Source: Caballeronia pedi (GTDB lineage Bacteria; Pseudomonadota; Gammaproteobacteria; Burkholderiales; Burkholderiaceae). Taken from it: a stretch of 64,000 nucleotides of DNA. Under the pieces are notes generated by a model that worked only from the letters and a program-made list of their open reading frames with translations, did not search any database and was not told the DNA's origin. The stretch is taken from positions 124,001 through 188,000 of the forward strand of contig NZ_FCOE02000013.1 in NCBI RefSeq assembly GCF_001544915.2, read 5' to 3'. This document shows, piece after piece, positions 7,587-16,010 of this stretch (its first letter is position 1; the number at the start of each line of letters is the position of its first letter). Position numbers and translations under genes: made by a program.

Positions 7587-9263
7587 TTAAAACTTGAGCA
7601 CCTTCGGAATCTTGCCCGTGTAGTCGAAGCCTTCGACGGCCAGAAGCGCGTCGATGACTTCGGACTTGGGCTTGCCGAAGACCTTCTTGAAGTTGTCGCC
7701 GAGCGCGGCACGAATGCCCAGCTCGTCAGCGACCACCATCATTTCCGACTTCGTGATCAGTTCCAGAAACTCCTTGCAGAGCTTCCAGTGTTTCGCGAGA
7801 TCGAGGTGATGGTGCTTGCACAGACGCGTGAGGTGCTGGACATCGAGACCCTGGATCGCGGCAACCGTGACACCGGTGACGGCATGCGCAAGCTTCGCGT
7901 CGTCCGCGGCAGCCGTCGAAGCTGCAGCTTTCGACACGTCACCGGACGCGACCTGCTCCTCGGTGAGCTTTTCCCAGATGCCGGAAAGCGTCTTTTGATC
8001 AACGCAGCGCATCTGATCGGACAAAGCGATCGCAACGAGGTATCGCTGAGCGAGCGCTGGATCCGCGCCGACCTCGCGGCGCAGGGCTTTTCGCCACAAC
8101 GCCACGCGATACGCTTTGATCCGGTCCGACTCAGCCACAACCGTCGCCGGCGGATTGCTCGTCGTCGATGCCGCGGACGAACCGGCCGCGCCCTTCACTG
8201 CGGCGGGCGACGCTTTCGCGCCCCCCTTGGCTGCCTCGGGCTTCGGCTGCGTCGCAGTTTTCACCGCTTGCAGTTGCGCCGCCACCTTCTTCATGTTGCA
8301 GACGGTGTCGAAACATTGGCCGCGATAGACCTTGCCGATCGAGTCAGGCAGGCCGCTAACCGCCGCGCCGTAGTTCTGGCACGCGTGACACGCCTTCGCC
8401 TGCTCTTCGCCGACACCTTTGGGGCCATCGACTGCGAGTTGCACGCGTGTGTGATTGTCGCCAGCACGCACGATGCGCACGACCGGATATTCGTCGCGCA
8501 GGCCGGTGGCCGTCGCTTCGAGCATCTTTTCGGTCTTCTCGTTGTAGCAGGTGCGGTTGGTGCAGTTTCCCGTACCGATGGACTCGCCGAACATCTCGCC
8601 CTGCGTGGACGAGTTGTGCGGGCATCCGGCGCAGTCGGCCTTGTCGAAGATCGCGGCCGCCAACGAACAGGCAACCTGTTCGATGGTTTTCTTGACCTCA
8701 GCGACCGCCTTGCCTTCCTTGATGATCACCGGCAGCAGCTTGTCCTGCGTCTCCTTGGGGAGTGCAGCAAGCAGCTCGGCGTGACCGAGCAGGATCTGTC
8801 GCGTGCTCAATGCGTCGAGCACGGCGGTGCTGCAGTTCATCAGCGCGAGACGCTTATCTAGCGTCGCACGCGACCAGCCGAAGATACGCGCGACTTCGTC
8901 GCGATCGCCCTTGCACAGCCCGACTTGCTCGGCTGCCGCAATGGCTTCTTCGGCGGCCGACATGTCGGCGCGCTGAATGTTTTCGATGATGGCCAGTTGC
9001 TTGGCTTCGACCTCATCGATGTTTCGAACGACGACCGGGATTTCATAGTCTTCGCCGTGCGCTGCGAGCGCCGCCTTGTATCTGCGGCCGCCGGCGACGA
9101 GGCTGAAGCCGCCGTCAGCAAGCGTGCGCACGATCACGGGCTGGATCACGCCCTTTTCGCGCACAGACGCGGTCAGCTCTTCCATCTCCGCTGCATCGAA
9201 GTATTTGCGGGGATTGACGCTGACCTGAATGTGCTTAAGGGCAAGAGTAGGTTGTTGTTGCAT
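7587..9263 (-). CDS. PRTRC system ParB-family protein
   Basis: A 558-residue ParB-related protein that leads the PRTRC block. The N-terminal ParB/Srx-type domain has the usual landmarks (VNPRKYFD, VAGGRRYKAAL, ENIQRADMSAAEEA), followed by a helix-turn-helix region (VARIFGWSRATLDKRLALM). The middle has two cysteine clusters (CAGCPH...CTNRTCYN and CHACQN...CFDTVCN) likely to bind zinc, which is not seen in ordinary ParB. Such proteins bind DNA and, in the ParB fold, may hydrolyse CTP. I chose ATG 9263 (MQQQPTLAL) with AGGAG upstream. The leader has pseudoknot copy 4. Target site unknown. Confidence 0.85.
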   Translation of the reverse strand: MQQQPTLALKHIQVSVNPRKYFDAAEMEELTASVREKGVIQPVIVRTLADGGFSLVAGGRRYKAALAAHGEDYEIPVVVRNIDEVEAKQLAIIENIQRADMSAAEEAIAAAEQVGLCKGDRDEVARIFGWSRATLDKRLALMNCSTAVLDALSTRQILLGHAELLAALPKETQDKLLPVIIKEGKAVAEVKKTIEQVACSLAAAIFDKADCAGCPHNSSTQGEMFGESIGTGNCTNRTCYNEKTEKMLEATATGLRDEYPVVRIVRAGDNHTRVQLAVDGPKGVGEEQAKACHACQNYGAAVSGLPDSIGKVYRGQCFDTVCNMKKVAAQLQAVKTATQPKPEAAKGGAKASPAAVKGAAGSSAASTTSNPPATVVAESDRIKAYRVALWRKALRREVGADPALAQRYLVAIALSDQMRCVDQKTLSGIWEKLTEEQVASGDVSKAAASTAAADDAKLAHAVTGVTVAAIQGLDVQHLTRLCKHHHLDLAKHWKLCKEFLELITKSEMMVVADELGIRAALGDNFKKVFGKPKSEVIDALLAVEGFDYTGKIPKVLKF

Positions 9264-9278
9264 GACAGGGCTCCTGAG

Positions 9279-9316
9279 CGGGAACCCGCCTCCTTTGGGA
9301 GTGGTTCCCAAAGGGT
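9279..9316 (-). promoter_or_regulatory. Leader pseudoknot element, copy 4
   Basis: Minus strand: a nine-bp stem CCTTTGGGA/TCCCAAAGG (9306-9314 with 9292-9300). GGGAACC (9303-9309) pairs perfectly with GGTTCCC (9280-9286) just 3'. It lies about 16 bases before the start of PRTRC ParB. Confidence 0.65.
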
Positions 9317-9440
9317 TGAACAACGTGGGCTGACTGACGTCAGCGCGGGGTCGATGCGTCTATGACGCGGGTGATGGAGCAAAGATAGCGGTTTACTCTG
9401 CGGGCACGCCGCGCAAAAGCTCACGAATTCATGCCGTCTT

Positions 9441-10139
9441 TCACAGCCAGGCGGGTCGCGGCTCGTTCTCCTCTGCGTCCAACGGCTTGCCTCGTGTCCA
9501 CGCGAGGCGATGGACCGCGACGAGGTCCGCAGCGAGCCGCTCCGAATCGGCGGCGGAGATCGCGAGACCGATTGAACGAACATCATCGACGCCGACCGCG
9601 ACTTTGACGAACAATGTGACGTCTCGATAACCCGACGCATCGAGCTTGCTTTCGTACTGGCAGGAATGCACAAGGCCATCATCGGGCAGCGGCGTGTGCG
9701 CCTGCTCATCAGCAAGCCCCCACCGTTTGATCATTGTCTGCCAGCGGGTTTCCCCACCGGGAAAGTAACGATGCACTTCCGTCACGTGCCGCCTGTCGAG
9801 CCGCAGAACCTGCAGGCCGTGCTCCAGCAAATCATCATCGAGCCGTCGAAAGTGCGCGAGGCTAAATGGAAAGTCGTCGCCGTTGTAGAGGCCTGCTAGG
9901 AACTGAGCAGCGACGCGCGCCTGCCCAGAGCTGCCCTCAGCCACGTCAAGGAGGTAGGCGAGCGAATCGAGGCTCGCGTCGCGACCTTGAGCGCGTATCT
10001 CCGCTGCTCGCTGCGCGGGCGTCATTCCGCCGGCCGCTTTTCCAAGAAATTCGTCAACGGTCTCTTGGAGCGCTTCGGCTAAATGCGTTGGGACGGTAAA
10101 GGCGATGGATCGGGTGTTGGGTGTCGGCGAATTACTCAT
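9441..10139 (-). CDS. Hypothetical plasmid protein
   Basis: A 232-residue soluble protein starting MSNSPTPNTRSIAFTV; AGGA lies seven bases before this ATG and the longer upstream frame looks non-coding. The central part (SLDSLAYLLDVAEGSSGQARVAAQFLAGLYNG) is a helical module that I associate with uncharacterised plasmid proteins near PRTRC genes; no catalytic motif is visible. It lies between the small gene at 10461 and PRTRC ParB, with a strong terminator upstream at 10388-10413. Confidence 0.65.
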   Translation of the reverse strand: MSNSPTPNTRSIAFTVPTHLAEALQETVDEFLGKAAGGMTPAQRAAEIRAQGRDASLDSLAYLLDVAEGSSGQARVAAQFLAGLYNGDDFPFSLAHFRRLDDDLLEHGLQVLRLDRRHVTEVHRYFPGGETRWQTMIKRWGLADEQAHTPLPDDGLVHSCQYESKLDASGYRDVTLFVKVAVGVDDVRSIGLAISAADSERLAADLVAVHRLAWTRGKPLDAEENEPRPAWL

Positions 10140-10387
10140 AGCGTTGTCCTGGCGTAAACGGACGCTCGAATTCGCGCCTGTTCGCATGATGCCATGAGCG
10201 AAAAAGCGCGCCAGCAGAACACCGGCGCCTAAGGCGGCCGACACATAAACGGGGTACGGCAGGCCGCGAAACGCGCGTACTGGCATCAAGGGCCAAGTGA
10301 TGCGGCGCAGCGAACACTGTCACACGCGATGGCGAAGACACACCGATGTGTGGCGGAACGGTCGCCGTCGTTCAGTGTGCAAGGACG

Positions 10388-10413
10388 AAAAAAAACCGGC
10401 TCGAAAGCCGGTT
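10388..10413 (-). terminator. Intrinsic terminator
   Basis: Minus-strand AACCGGC-TTTCGA-GCCGGTT followed by eight T, about 45 bases after the stop of the 10461 gene. The DUF-type gene starting at 10139 has 250 bases to itself and may have its own promoter there. Confidence 0.8.
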
Positions 10414-10460
10414 GGTGATTAAAGGTTGTGACGAGAGGCACTCGGGGGTGCCCCTGTTTC

Positions 10461-10709
10461 TTATGCCACCGCGCCAGTCACGGGCGGCAGCGATCGAGAC
10501 AGCAATGTCGTGACTGCCCCGGCCAATGTCCACTCGCCAAACTGCTTCTCATGGCTTTCATGGACGAGACGGTCGAGGCACAGCACCTCGACGCCATCGA
10601 CTTGTACCTTGCCGAGGACGTTCGCCAGCACCGCGCGATTGGAGCCTTCACGTTTAACCGTGACTACGCCCTCCCCGACCACCACATACACGTTCGAGTC
10701 TTTCGGCAT
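10461..10709 (-). CDS. Small hypothetical protein
   Basis: An 82-residue protein, MPKDSNVYVVVGEG, that begins directly after the stop of the methyltransferase-helicase gene with GGAGG in front. Two beta-rich segments (VVTVKREGSN, VQVDGVEVLCLDRLVH) are visible; no family is recognised. Adjacent position and a shared transcript suggest a functional link to the methyltransferase-helicase protein. Confidence 0.65.
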   Translation of the reverse strand: MPKDSNVYVVVGEGVVTVKREGSNRAVLANVLGKVQVDGVEVLCLDRLVHESHEKQFGEWTLAGAVTTLLSRSLPPVTGAVA

Positions 10710-13700
10710 TTACGCTGCCTCCTTCAAAAGTTTGCGCATGTCACCGGACGTTTCCGCCGACAGCAATGCGAGGTCATCGACGAAACGATCTAGTAGAGAG
10801 TCCATATGAAGGAAGGTCTCGTCGTCCAGTTCCGGCGTCGCCCAGTCCAGCCCCGCCTCCGTCGCATCACGTTTGTGCGCGACCATTTGGTCCTGATACT
10901 CGTCGATGCTTCCTGGTAGGTGGAAATAGACGACTTTCAACACGCCCTTCCGGTTCCACCGCAGCGCGCGCCGCATCGCTTGATACTCAATGCGCCACGT
11001 CCATGAGCGGTCATAGAAGAGGATGTAGTCGGCGTTCGGCAGGTTGTAGCCGGCGCGGCCAGATGCCTTGGTGGCCATCAACCCGGTTGCCAGTCCGCCC
11101 AAGAAGCGCGTGTCCTTATCGGCCACGCGACGCTTGATCGGGATCTCGCCATGAAACGGGACTGTCTGCACACCATGCGCATCCAGCTCGCGCGCCAGAA
11201 GATCGAGCACGCCGGGGTTCTCGGCAAACACGATTGCTTGCTTGCCTTCCGCCGCGATCGCGCGCATCCGCGCAACGATCGCGCGCTGCTTGCTCGTGAG
11301 CCCGCCGATATACTCCACGCCCTCCATCCCGAACTGCGGGTAGTTAGCAGAGAAGTGAACAGCACGGATACGAGCGAGAATCGTCACCAGGTTGCACGCC
11401 TTCTTGTCATCGCGCGATGAGCGATACCAATCGGCGAACTCGTCGGCAGCACGCAGATACGCAGCCAGATGGCCGCGATCCCAGTCGACCGTCTCCACCT
11501 CGAACTGCGGTGGTTCGATCCGGATGTAGCGCGAGACCTCAGGCTCTGCGACCAGCCGCCGCTTGATGTGCGGCGCGAGCATCGCGCGGTAGAGATGCAG
11601 GTTGCCGATCTTCGGCACCTCGCGTTTCGCCCCATCCTGCAGGCTCTCCGCGAACTGCCACGTCACCCACTCGAGCACTACGAAGTCATCCCTGAATCGA
11701 TCGACGCCACGCATCGCGTACTCCACCGAATTGATCCAGTTCTGCTCGAGATAGCCCACGCGGTAGCCGTAGGGCTGCGCTGCCGTCCCATCACCGCCAG
11801 AAAATGCAATCAGCCCAAACGCATCTCTCGGGTAATTCGGAATCGGGCTTCCCGTCAAGACGAACCGGCGCCGCGCCGAAAGCTGCCAAAGCGCACGGCT
11901 CTGATCGCTCGTTGGATTGGCGAGGCGCTCGCCTTCATCGGCCACGAGCAGGCCGATGCGACGCCGCAGTCGATGCGCATACGTCACGCGGGCCGAAACC
12001 GCCTTGTCGACCGGCATGCGCAGCCGCTCGTACGAGATGAGGTTGATTTGCCGGAGGTCGGTGAGATCCGCCGCCGATTCGATTACCTTCACCTGATCGG
12101 CCGCGATAGGCAACTGGCTAATCTCCTTCAACATTTCCTCGATCAGCCGGGACTCAACAACGATGAGGCCGTGCTTCACACCCGAGACGAGGATCAGCGC
12201 CAACGCGAGCCGGGACTTGCCGCACCCCTGCTCCCACGCGACGATGCAGCCTGTCGGCTTCAACAGCGTTTCGACGAGATCATCGACCTGAAATCCCCAG
12301 TCGAGCCACTGATCGACGCCGAGCGCCACGACACGCGCACGCAATGCCTCGGCGTGGTCCGGATAGCACGCGCACAGACCTTCGTGCACCACTTCCCATC
12401 CCTCGCTGACATTCTCAACCGCAAACCGCGCATTGAGTTCGTCGACCGACAGGTGGTACGCGACGCCGTGCAGCGCGTATCGGTAACGCCCGTCGGCTTC
12501 GCGATCGAAATGGACTTCGTCGCCCGCCTTGATGAGCGGACTGGCCCAGCGAGTCGCGTCGACCTTGTGCGTCTCCTTCGCGATGCCCGACACGTGATCT
12601 CGCGATCCTGCGCCAGTTGTCCACGCGACGTGCCGCAGCGGTATCGCCTGTCGTACGCTGCGTCGCATGCGTCTGTTGAAGTGCTCCATGAAGCCGGGCG
12701 CGAGTTGCGGCTCGCCACCGACGCTGCGGATTCGATCGAGCAACTGACCAAAGGCGGCGACCGGATCGTCCTGCACGAGATACGTTTCCATATCCAGCGA
12801 GCCTTGCCCCGAATAACGGAAGCCGCGCGGCAGCCGGTGGCCGTCGCGCGAGTAGATGCGCTTCACGAGAACCGCGTTGAGCACCATCGCTTCGTTGAAG
12901 CCACACGCAAAGGACAAGCGAATGCGCCGGCCATCGTGCGACACCTTGACCGACTTGTCGCCCGTGACCGCACGCATGATGAACGGCACACTGTCATCGA
13001 GCTTCTGCAGTCGCAACCGAGCTTCACCGAAGGAACGATCCTCGAAGTGCAGCCCGAGATCTGGGCCAGGCTTCGCCAGATCGTCGACGACCGCCCGCAC
13101 GAAGTCCGAGGGACGATCGCGATGACGGTCGAACACCACCACGGCAGTGCGCACGTTCGCGCCTTCGAGCTTGAACGCGTCTGCCGGCAGTTCGAACAGG
13201 CCTGCCGCGCGGCGCTTCAAGCGGTCGCCCTGCTCGCCCGCGATCATCGACTCGGCGGTCGTGATCGGCAGGAGCGCGACGACGATGTTCGCCGCCTCAA
13301 GCGCCTGATGCACGGCGTAGTCGTGGCTCAAAGCGCTGGTGTGCGCGCCGTACCGGCCCCACGTCGTGCACTCGAGCGTCTGCAAATGCGGCGACTCAAG
13401 ATGGATCGAGAACGGCGGATTGATCAGTACGATATCAAAGCGCGTCGGATGGATGTCCTCCATGCCAGCTTGCCGGAACTCGCAATTAAATCCCCCTTCC
13501 TCGAACACCTTCTGGCACTGCTGGATGACATCGGCGTGCACGTCGACGCCGTACACGGCATGCCGTTCCGGGTCTGCGTACTGGAGCAGCCGACCGGAGC
13601 CGACCGAGTTATCCAGGATGCGGATAAGCCGATTGACGTTCCAGCCGCAGACGAAGCTCCACATGAACGCCGCAATGGCGTCCGGTGTGAAAAACTGCCC

Positions 13701-13829
13701 GAGGTGCTGACGGCGGGCTGCGGCCAGCTCGCCCTGATGGGCGATCGACGGCGCTTGCGATCCCAAACTTCGAATCGCACGCAACGGCTCATACCAGTCC
13801 CGCTCGAACGAAAACAGATCTCTCTGCAT
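10710..13829 (-). CDS. DNA methyltransferase-helicase fusion protein
   Basis: A 1039-residue fusion. The N-terminal part is an N6-adenine-type methyltransferase: GQFFTP at 44-49, a SAM-binding DNSVGSGR at 73-80 and the catalytic NPPF at 137-140. The C-terminal half is a superfamily 2 helicase: GCGKS Walker A, DEGE in place of DEAD/DEAH, a TGSPI motif III, and a helicase C-terminal motif near AMRRALRWNRK. Similar fusions occur on plasmids and phages; phage P1 DarB is one that protects DNA from restriction, so antirestriction is a reasonable guess. Hallmarks of a type I or III restriction enzyme are absent. A terminator stands right before its ribosome binding site. It follows the DUF4942 gene. 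Confidence 0.8.
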   Translation of the reverse strand: MQRDLFSFERDWYEPLRAIRSLGSQAPSIAHQGELAAARRQHLGQFFTPDAIAAFMWSFVCGWNVNRLIRILDNSVGSGRLLQYADPERHAVYGVDVHADVIQQCQKVFEEGGFNCEFRQAGMEDIHPTRFDIVLINPPFSIHLESPHLQTLECTTWGRYGAHTSALSHDYAVHQALEAANIVVALLPITTAESMIAGEQGDRLKRRAAGLFELPADAFKLEGANVRTAVVVFDRHRDRPSDFVRAVVDDLAKPGPDLGLHFEDRSFGEARLRLQKLDDSVPFIMRAVTGDKSVKVSHDGRRIRLSFACGFNEAMVLNAVLVKRIYSRDGHRLPRGFRYSGQGSLDMETYLVQDDPVAAFGQLLDRIRSVGGEPQLAPGFMEHFNRRMRRSVRQAIPLRHVAWTTGAGSRDHVSGIAKETHKVDATRWASPLIKAGDEVHFDREADGRYRYALHGVAYHLSVDELNARFAVENVSEGWEVVHEGLCACYPDHAEALRARVVALGVDQWLDWGFQVDDLVETLLKPTGCIVAWEQGCGKSRLALALILVSGVKHGLIVVESRLIEEMLKEISQLPIAADQVKVIESAADLTDLRQINLISYERLRMPVDKAVSARVTYAHRLRRRIGLLVADEGERLANPTSDQSRALWQLSARRRFVLTGSPIPNYPRDAFGLIAFSGGDGTAAQPYGYRVGYLEQNWINSVEYAMRGVDRFRDDFVVLEWVTWQFAESLQDGAKREVPKIGNLHLYRAMLAPHIKRRLVAEPEVSRYIRIEPPQFEVETVDWDRGHLAAYLRAADEFADWYRSSRDDKKACNLVTILARIRAVHFSANYPQFGMEGVEYIGGLTSKQRAIVARMRAIAAEGKQAIVFAENPGVLDLLARELDAHGVQTVPFHGEIPIKRRVADKDTRFLGGLATGLMATKASGRAGYNLPNADYILFYDRSWTWRIEYQAMRRALRWNRKGVLKVVYFHLPGSIDEYQDQMVAHKRDATEAGLDWATPELDDETFLHMDSLLDRFVDDLALLSAETSGDMRKLLKEAA

Positions 13830-13842
13830 GAATTGCCTCTAG

Positions 13843-13868
13843 AAATTAAAGACCCGCCGAAGCGGGTC
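13843..13868 (-). terminator. Terminator-like hairpin in leader of methyltransferase-helicase gene
   Basis: Minus-strand GACCCGC-TTCG-GCGGGTC followed by TTTAATTT, ending 14 bases before the start at 13829. It is only 22 bases after the upstream stop, so the downstream gene probably depends on readthrough. Confidence 0.7.
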
Positions 13869-13889
13869 AAGGACGGGACGTCGGACGCT

Positions 13890-14684
13890 TTAGTACCGGT
13901 CGCGCGAGGCGAGGTACTTGGCTCCGAACTCACTGATAAAGAGGGACAACGCGTCGCCCACGTCGTGAGCGAACTTGAACTGCCACTTATCGTTGAACAT
14001 CACGATTTCCAGCCCGGTGAAAGACAGCTTCTCGCGCGTCGAGAACGTCAGTTGGTGGACGCTGAAGTTGCGCAGTTGCATCGCCAGCGCGCCGAACTGA
14101 TGCTTCTTCGCAAAGGTGGCTAGGCCGCCGAACGTTGTCACCACCGACTGCTGCGACGAGTAATAGACCTCGCGCGCGCCTTTCGAGCGAAATGACGCTT
14201 CAGACGAAACACGCTTTTCCAAGATGACGGCGCTGCTGGTGCGCTTGATCTCTGTATTGGGCTTGAGCCAGAAGCCATCGATGACGGCCTTGGCTGCCTG
14301 CTCGAAGGCGACGCGCTCGCCAGCTTCACCGCCGAAAGTTCGCTCGAGGTGTTGCCAGAAGCCGTCCAAGTCAGGGACGTTGCCCTTCCTCAGATCCTCG
14401 TCGACGTCGAGGCCGCATCGGTCGAGTTCGCGACTCTGGTCGATCTCGATTCTGACGCCGGCGGGTGCAAACTTGCGGCTCGCCTCCATCACAAGCCGCG
14501 AGAGCAGCCTTCGGCAGAACGTGTTGAGCTCGCGCTCGCCTTTGTATTCGCTTCGCACTTCCATCGCCGAATACTCGGACAGTCCGTCAGCAAATACATC
14601 GCGCTCAGCTTGAACGACAGCGCCATAGGCTGACGCTGCCGCGCTTTGTGCCGTCTTGAACTGCTCAACCAATTGCTTGTACAT
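13890..14684 (-). CDS. DUF4942-type protein
   Basis: A 264-residue protein that I recognise as DUF4942-like from its C-terminal half (FWQHLERTF..., the VEWYYSS-like REVYYSSQQSVVT stretch, FNDKWQFKF). DUF4942 proteins are found on plasmids and phages next to DNA methylases; their activity is unknown. I chose ATG 14684 (MYKQLVEQF) because GGAG lies six bases in front; an in-frame ATG at 14696 is a second option. The leader has pseudoknot copy 5. It is the first gene of the long minus-strand block, with the 14987 palindrome and DnaA boxes upstream. Confidence 0.75.
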   Translation of the reverse strand: MYKQLVEQFKTAQSAAASAYGAVVQAERDVFADGLSEYSAMEVRSEYKGERELNTFCRRLLSRLVMEASRKFAPAGVRIEIDQSRELDRCGLDVDEDLRKGNVPDLDGFWQHLERTFGGEAGERVAFEQAAKAVIDGFWLKPNTEIKRTSSAVILEKRVSSEASFRSKGAREVYYSSQQSVVTTFGGLATFAKKHQFGALAMQLRNFSVHQLTFSTREKLSFTGLEIVMFNDKWQFKFAHDVGDALSLFISEFGAKYLASRDRY

Positions 14685-14707
14685 GCGTTGCTCCATGAAA
14701 TGAGCAG

Positions 14708-14743
14708 GCGCACGCCCGCGAAGGGGACGTGCCCCTGCGGGTT
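14708..14743 (-). promoter_or_regulatory. Leader pseudoknot element, copy 5
   Basis: Minus strand: CCCGC/GCGGG (14737-14741 with 14715-14719) encloses GGGG/CCCC. Loop bases GCACG (14728-14732) pair with CGTGC (14710-14714) directly 3' of the stem. It is the clearest H-type pseudoknot of the set. Confidence 0.65.
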
Positions 14744-14897
14744 GAACTAGATGCTTGTGGATGCGGCGAACGGTGAATCGCCGAAGATCGATGCGCGAGT
14801 TGCGCGGGTGATGGCTCAACGATACATGCGGCATGCGCCAACGTTTATGGTAAAGGCGCGCTTTTGATAGTGCCTTTCGTCGTTGAGCGTCGGACTG

Positions 14898-14932
14898 TTA
14901 TCCACATTTTCTGTGGTTAAGCCTGGGGATAA
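14898..14932. promoter_or_regulatory. DnaA-box cluster
   Basis: Three DnaA-box-like 9-mers in 35 bases: a perfect TTATCCACA at 14898-14906 (plus), TGTGGTTAA at 14912-14920 and TGGGGATAA at 14924-14932 (both minus, one mismatch each). Together with the AT-rich palindrome 55 bases away this could be a replication origin or a DnaA-controlled promoter region. Confidence 0.55.
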
Positions 14933-14986
14933 GCGTCGGCGCCGCACCAAGTGATGCGCACTGAAGGTGGGCGAGTATCCCGTAGG

Positions 14987-15002
14987 AATTATCATGATAA
15001 TT
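14987..15002. repeat. 16-bp palindrome AATTATCATGATAATT, copy 1
   Basis: Perfect 16-bp palindrome preceded by AGG. Identical copies lie at 19791-19806 and 50824-50839. Copies 1 and 3 also share the following bases (GT..A.CCGCGAAAAGA.GCAC). It lies upstream of the minus-strand block that begins at 14684. Candidate partition, operator or recombination site. Confidence 0.8.
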
Positions 15003-15201
15003 GTAGATCCGCGAAAAGAAGCACGAAAACATATCTCTTTCCGCGTCGCCGCGTCGTTTCGCCATTCGCCGTCCATGCCATAAGGGCACCATCCGCATCA
15101 GAAAGGTATGGATATTCGGGTCGCTTTCCCCCGTCGCCCCGTTCCCCATAGCAACGAGAATGGGACTGTGCACGCGCGTGCGTGAGACCTATACAGACGT
15201 C

Positions 15202-15648
15202 ATGAAAGTCAGTCACATCGCGACCATCGCGTTCCTTAGTGCCTCAGCCATCGTCATGACCGGCGCGATCAGCGTTGCCGCGCGCCAGTTCACGATTGAA
15301 CGTTCCGCCGTCCGGGTCATCGTCGACACCAGCATCGCGGCACGACTCCAAGGCTTGTCCGACGCGATAGAGCTAGTCCCGGCCTATGAACGGTCTTTGT
15401 TGCTGTCGAAATACGGCTTCAAGGACGAGATGGCGCTCGCTGCTGCACTCACAGCGCAGCGCGGTGACATGCACTTAGCAGAGAAACTGCGCGCTGCTGA
15501 ACTCGCTGCCAACGAGAAGCGATTAGCAGCTTTACTGGCGGCATGCGGCTTTAGTGCGATCGTCGCCATTATGGGCGCCTTTGCGCTGTATGACGCGCAT
15601 GTCGCGCGCGGCCGAGACACGCGGGAAGCCACCACACATGCCGCCTAG
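15202..15648 (+). CDS. Hypothetical membrane protein
   Basis: A 148-residue protein with two membrane segments: one near the N-terminus (IATIAFLSASAIVMTGAISVA) and one near the C-terminus (LLAACGFSAIVAIMGAFALY). The 70 residues between are helical and charged, and would lie in the periplasm or cytoplasm as one domain. ATG 15202 (MKVSHIATIAF) is the likely start; the frame is open for 14 more codons. No family is recognised. Confidence 0.6.
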   Translation: MKVSHIATIAFLSASAIVMTGAISVAARQFTIERSAVRVIVDTSIAARLQGLSDAIELVPAYERSLLLSKYGFKDEMALAAALTAQRGDMHLAEKLRAAELAANEKRLAALLAACGFSAIVAIMGAFALYDAHVARGRDTREATTHAA

Positions 15649-15680
15649 CGTGCGACCCAACCTCGCCTTACCGAAACGAC

Positions 15681-16010
15681 ATGAATCTGATCGTTGTTAG
15701 CTTCGAAGACATCACAAAAGACCCCGCCGGCGCGCGTGCGGACTCTGTACCGTCTCCGGGCTTCCCCGACAGCTGGCTCGACGCGCTGGTCGGAACCGGC
15801 TCCGTTTTCTCGCGTGATGTAGCCGCGCCCGGCGCCGTTAAGACGATTGGCCTTCGCTTTCCGAGCGGCGCGCACGCCGAACAGTTTTGCCTGAGCGTGC
15901 GCAAAGTGGCGAATTTGCTTGGAACCCGGGCGCACATCCACAAGGTCCCCGCCCATCAGGTTGACCTGACACTGAGCGAGGCGTCAAGACATGGTGCAAG
16001 TATCATTTGA
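15681..16010 (+). CDS. Hypothetical protein
   Basis: A 109-residue soluble protein, MNLIVVSFEDITKDP, of ordinary composition and unknown family. It follows the 15202 gene after 32 bases on the same strand, and its end overlaps the start of the broken DUF1173-like gene by 20 bases, which suggests one transcription unit. Confidence 0.55.
   Translation: MNLIVVSFEDITKDPAGARADSVPSPGFPDSWLDALVGTGSVFSRDVAAPGAVKTIGLRFPSGAHAEQFCLSVRKVANLLGTRAHIHKVPAHQVDLTLSEASRHGASII

Noticed and set aside
11469-14123. An 884-codon plus-strand open frame
   Set aside because: It is the antisense of the methyltransferase-helicase gene, which has clear motifs on the minus strand.
10710-14684. A DISARM, BREX or type I/III restriction system
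   Set aside because: Methyltransferase and helicase are fused, and no nuclease, specificity subunit, PglX/PglZ or PLD-type partner is nearby.
14987-15002. The 16-bp palindrome as a XerCD dif site
   Set aside because: dif sites have two 11-bp arms that differ around a 6-bp centre; this is a perfect palindrome and occurs three times.
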